Assembly (NCBI GenBank): GCA_910573755.1
Contig: CAJTBO010000004.1
Location: 1 to 64,000 of the forward strand
Origin: Lachnospiraceae bacterium
GTDB lineage: Bacteria > Bacillota > Clostridia > Lachnospirales > Lachnospiraceae
Length of the DNA: 64,000 nucleotides
Direction: 5' to 3'
The notes under the pieces were generated by a model. It did not search any database. It was given only the letters and a program-made list of their open reading frames with translations, and was not told the origin of the DNA. Shown in pieces: positions 61,785-64,000 of the stretch (within the stretch, counting starts at the first letter, position 1; every line of letters starts with the position of its first letter). The position numbers and the translations under genes are program-made.

Positions 61785-64000
61785 TCAAGTCTTATTCTTT
61801 CCGTCTGTAAACTCCTCCACCCGAATCCTCCCATTTCTCACCTGCATCGTAACCGCGCCGCCCTCAGGCGTCTGGCAGATATGACATCCCTGTCTTTTCA
61901 GCCGCTCCATCAGTTCTTCATGGGGATGGCCGTAACGGTTATCCTTTCCCGCGGAGATTACCGCATAGACCGGCTTGGTCAGTTCCAGAAGTTCCTGAGG
62001 CGTGGAATACTTTGAGCCATGATGCGCCACCTTCAGCACCGTAAGCGGCTCTCTTCCCTCCAGTTCCAAAAGCAGTTCATCTTCCGACGCTCCGGTCACA
62101 TCCCCCGTCAGCAGCATGCGGAATTCTTCATATTCCATATAAAGTACGATCGATATTTCATTGACCTCATCAGTCATAATTTCCTTTTCAGGACCGAGAC
62201 AGGTAAATTTCAGTTTTTTATCCTCCAGAACATCCCCTCTCCCGATATAGTAAACCGGAATTCCGTATGCCGCCGCCTGTCGTCTCAGTTCCAGAAGCTT
62301 TCCCTCTTTGATTTCCTGTGATGCATCCGGCAGGATCAGGCTGTTTATCTTTACCCCGTAGCCTGACTGTTCCATCAGTTCCAGAACCCCGGATATATGG
62401 TCCTCGTCCGGATGGGTCAGAAAGACCGCTTCCAACTCCCCGATCCCCTCGCTCTCCAAAAAAGGCAGTATCTGATATTTTCCAACTTTTGACTTACTGG
62501 TGGAACCGCCGTCCACCATATAGCAGTTTCCGTTTTCTCCCCGCATGACAATACAGTCCCCCTGTCCCACATCCAGAAATGTAACCGTAAATCCACTAAA
62601 AGGACGCTGCACAAGCAGCCAGATCATTCCCAGCACAAGCAGCCATTGACCGACCGCAGGTATTGCAAAAGCGATAATCCCTGCTTTCCCGTTTCCGCCC
62701 TTTGCCGTTTCTTTTCCCGCTCCGCACCGGTTCTCTTCTTCGCTGTTTCTGCTCAGCCTTTTTAAGCCCTCTTTTGTCTGCCTCTGCCGGTTCATTTCCT
62801 CCTGCGTCCGGTCCCGACGTTTTATCTCCTCTCGCATCAATCCCTGACGTTTTATCCCCTCTTGTATCCGGCCCTGACGTTTCAGCCCCTCCTCCCGGCT
62901 CCGCCACTTCAAATTCTCCCGTACCCGACAGTCCCATATAACAAGAAAGAACAAAATACCATAATAAACTGCAATCTGCCAGACCTCAGGCTTTCCGCCG
63001 ACCTTTATGCCGTTTGGCAGTTTCAGCGCCAGATTACAGACAGTTTCATAAAACCATAAGATCACTCTGTCCGGTACTCCCATAAAACCTGCCGCCGCGG
63101 GCAGGAAAAAACCAAAGATCAGAGAGACTATCCCGAATCCCAATACAAAACCCGCCAACGGGATCACAAACAGATTTAAAAGAAGCGAATAGACCGGATA
63201 CACATAATAGAAGGTAAGCAGAACCGGCAGTGTGGCAAGAGTTATCGCTGTGCTCAGATAACATCCTTCCCTGACCAATCCCGCCGCCTTATACCCTGCC
63301 TTTTTTAATTCTGCCTTCTCAAATTCTGCCTTTTTCCGTTCTGCTTTCTTATGCCCTGCCTTTTTCTGTCCTGCTTCCCTATGTCCTGCTTCCTTATGTC
63401 CTGCTTCCTTATGTCCTGCTTCCCTATGTCCTGCTTCCTTATGTCCTGCTTCCTTATGTTCCGACACCCCTGTCATTTCTTCCAATATCTCTTTCCACCA
63501 TGGAAGCACTGTCCCTATCCCGAGCACCGCTCCGAAAGACAGTAAAAATCCGCTGTGCAGAACAAGAAGCGGGTTGCCCGCCAGCATAAGCACTGCTGCC
63601 AATGACAATGCTGTCAGCATATCGTAGGTCCTGCCGAGCAGCTCTGCCGCCAGATGCAGGGAAAACATAAAAACCGCCCGCCGGGTGGACACCCCCATTC
63701 CCGTCATAATCCCGTAGCACCACATGATCCCTATAGCCGCCGGCGCCCTCAGCCAGAGAGGAATCCTGCATTTTTTCAAAAAGCCCGACACTGCCATTCC
63801 AAGAAGGGAAATATGCAGCCCCGATATGGAAAGGATATGGATCAGCCCGTTTAACTGATACAGCTCCTTTATTTCTTCCTCCAGACCGTTTTTATCTCCC
63901 AGAAGCATCGCTTTTAAAACCGAAGCTTCTTTTTCCGGATATATTTTCTCCAGTATTTCGGAACATCTGCATCTGAATCTAAATAAAGTTTCTTTTAATG
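61785..64000 (-). CDS. comEC: ComEC/Rec2 competence protein, 5' end beyond window
   Basis: At least 738 residues of ComEC, the membrane channel for single-stranded DNA uptake. The frame stays open to the window edge, so the N-terminal part is missing. KEASVLKAMLLGDKNGLEEE, IHILSISGLHISLLGMA and CYGIMTGMGVSTRRAVFMF mark the competence domain with several membrane helices. The C-terminal metallo-beta-lactamase-like domain has FLDVGQGDCIVM, FLTHPDEDHISGVLELM and LKVAHHGSKYSTP. Unusual are a run of AGHKE/AGHRE pentapeptides and a long charged repetitive linker (KRQGRIQEGIKRQGLM and on). It is followed by hicAB and holA. Confidence 0.88.
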   Translation of the reverse strand, partial: LKETLFRFRCRCSEILEKIYPEKEASVLKAMLLGDKNGLEEEIKELYQLNGLIHILSISGLHISLLGMAVSGFLKKCRIPLWLRAPAAIGIMWCYGIMTGMGVSTRRAVFMFSLHLAAELLGRTYDMLTALSLAAVLMLAGNPLLVLHSGFLLSFGAVLGIGTVLPWWKEILEEMTGVSEHKEAGHKEAGHREAGHKEAGHKEAGHREAGQKKAGHKKAERKKAEFEKAELKKAGYKAAGLVREGCYLSTAITLATLPVLLTFYYVYPVYSLLLNLFVIPLAGFVLGFGIVSLIFGFFLPAAAGFMGVPDRVILWFYETVCNLALKLPNGIKVGGKPEVWQIAVYYGILFFLVIWDCRVRENLKWRSREEGLKRQGRIQEGIKRQGLMREEIKRRDRTQEEMNRQRQTKEGLKRLSRNSEEENRCGAGKETAKGGNGKAGIIAFAIPAVGQWLLVLGMIWLLVQRPFSGFTVTFLDVGQGDCIVMRGENGNCYMVDGGSTSKSKVGKYQILPFLESEGIGELEAVFLTHPDEDHISGVLELMEQSGYGVKINSLILPDASQEIKEGKLLELRRQAAAYGIPVYYIGRGDVLEDKKLKFTCLGPEKEIMTDEVNEISIVLYMEYEEFRMLLTGDVTGASEDELLLELEGREPLTVLKVAHHGSKYSTPQELLELTKPVYAVISAGKDNRYGHPHEELMERLKRQGCHICQTPEGGAVTMQVRNGRIRVEEFTDGKNKT
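63341..63460. repeat. 15-bp tandem repeat inside comEC
   Basis: Near-identical units on the plus strand read CTTCCTTATGTCCTG (variants CTTCCCTATGTCCTG and CTTTCTTATGCCCTG), encoding AGHKE or AGHRE on the minus strand; about seven to eight copies, decaying at one end into AERKK/AEFEK. Being a multiple of three, copy-number change keeps the frame. Confidence 0.82.

Overview
The window looks like a chromosomal segment of a Gram-positive, low-to-mid G+C gut anaerobe of the Clostridia, most probably a Lachnospiraceae member. The basis is an RlmCD-type methyltransferase with a long C-terminal extension, a short Firmicutes-type MetF, BTAD and GGDEF regulators, GGAGG-type ribosome binding sites, and an accessory Sec (SecA2/SecY2) locus serving a serine-rich-repeat glycoprotein. 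Nearly all genes lie on the minus strand. No tRNA, rRNA or CRISPR array was recognised.

Left end (1-5.1 kb): an IS66-family element with tnpA, tnpB and a 3'-truncated tnpC that ends at a perfect 32-bp palindrome. A markedly A+T-rich three-gene operon follows: a nucleotide cyclase with a long C-terminal extension, a membrane protein resembling Pycsar effectors, and a second, shorter cyclase. This is a Pycsar-like anti-phage candidate with two non-identical cyclases, and it abuts a truncated reading frame.

Housekeeping region (5.1-24.7 kb): RNA uracil methyltransferase, UvrD/PcrA helicase (with degenerate tandem copies of its 3' tail), an SPFH-domain protein, two tandem pairs of LeuCD-like hydro-lyase subunits, MetF, a prion-like N/Q/Y/G-rich membrane protein, a GT2 glycosyltransferase, an SfsA-MutY fusion, a cN-I type 5'-nucleotidase, a DUF1653 protein, and an ECF sigma factor with a membrane partner protein.

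Sugar operon (24.8-35.1 kb): a divergent DeoR-family regulator faces an operon encoding a ribose-type ABC transporter, three class II aldolases and two FGGY kinases. Repeated TTTATGATAT motifs lie in the divergent promoter region. The substrate is unknown. The enzyme set fits uptake, phosphorylation and aldol cleavage of one or several unusual sugars or polyols.

Accessory Sec and glycosylation locus (35.2-55.9 kb): in transcription order, an SRR adhesin, a 47-residue membrane protein (overlapping TGATG), SecY2, Asp1, Asp2, Asp3, SecA2, GtfA, GtfB, Gtf3, a Gtf3-DUF1792 fusion, and a 4Fe-4S/FrhB/polysaccharide pyruvyl transferase fusion. GtfA-GtfB should prime the Ser/Thr-rich repeats, the following enzymes extend and decorate the glycan, and SecA2/SecY2/Asp1-3 export the product. 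Upstream sit a BTAD regulator, a GGDEF protein and a small unknown protein, plausibly linked to control of this locus.

Right end (58.7-64 kb): an inverted-repeat-bounded 273-bp stretch beside a lone tyrosine recombinase, holA, a HicAB toxin-antitoxin pair placed between comEC and holA, and a comEC that runs off the window and carries pentapeptide tandem repeats.
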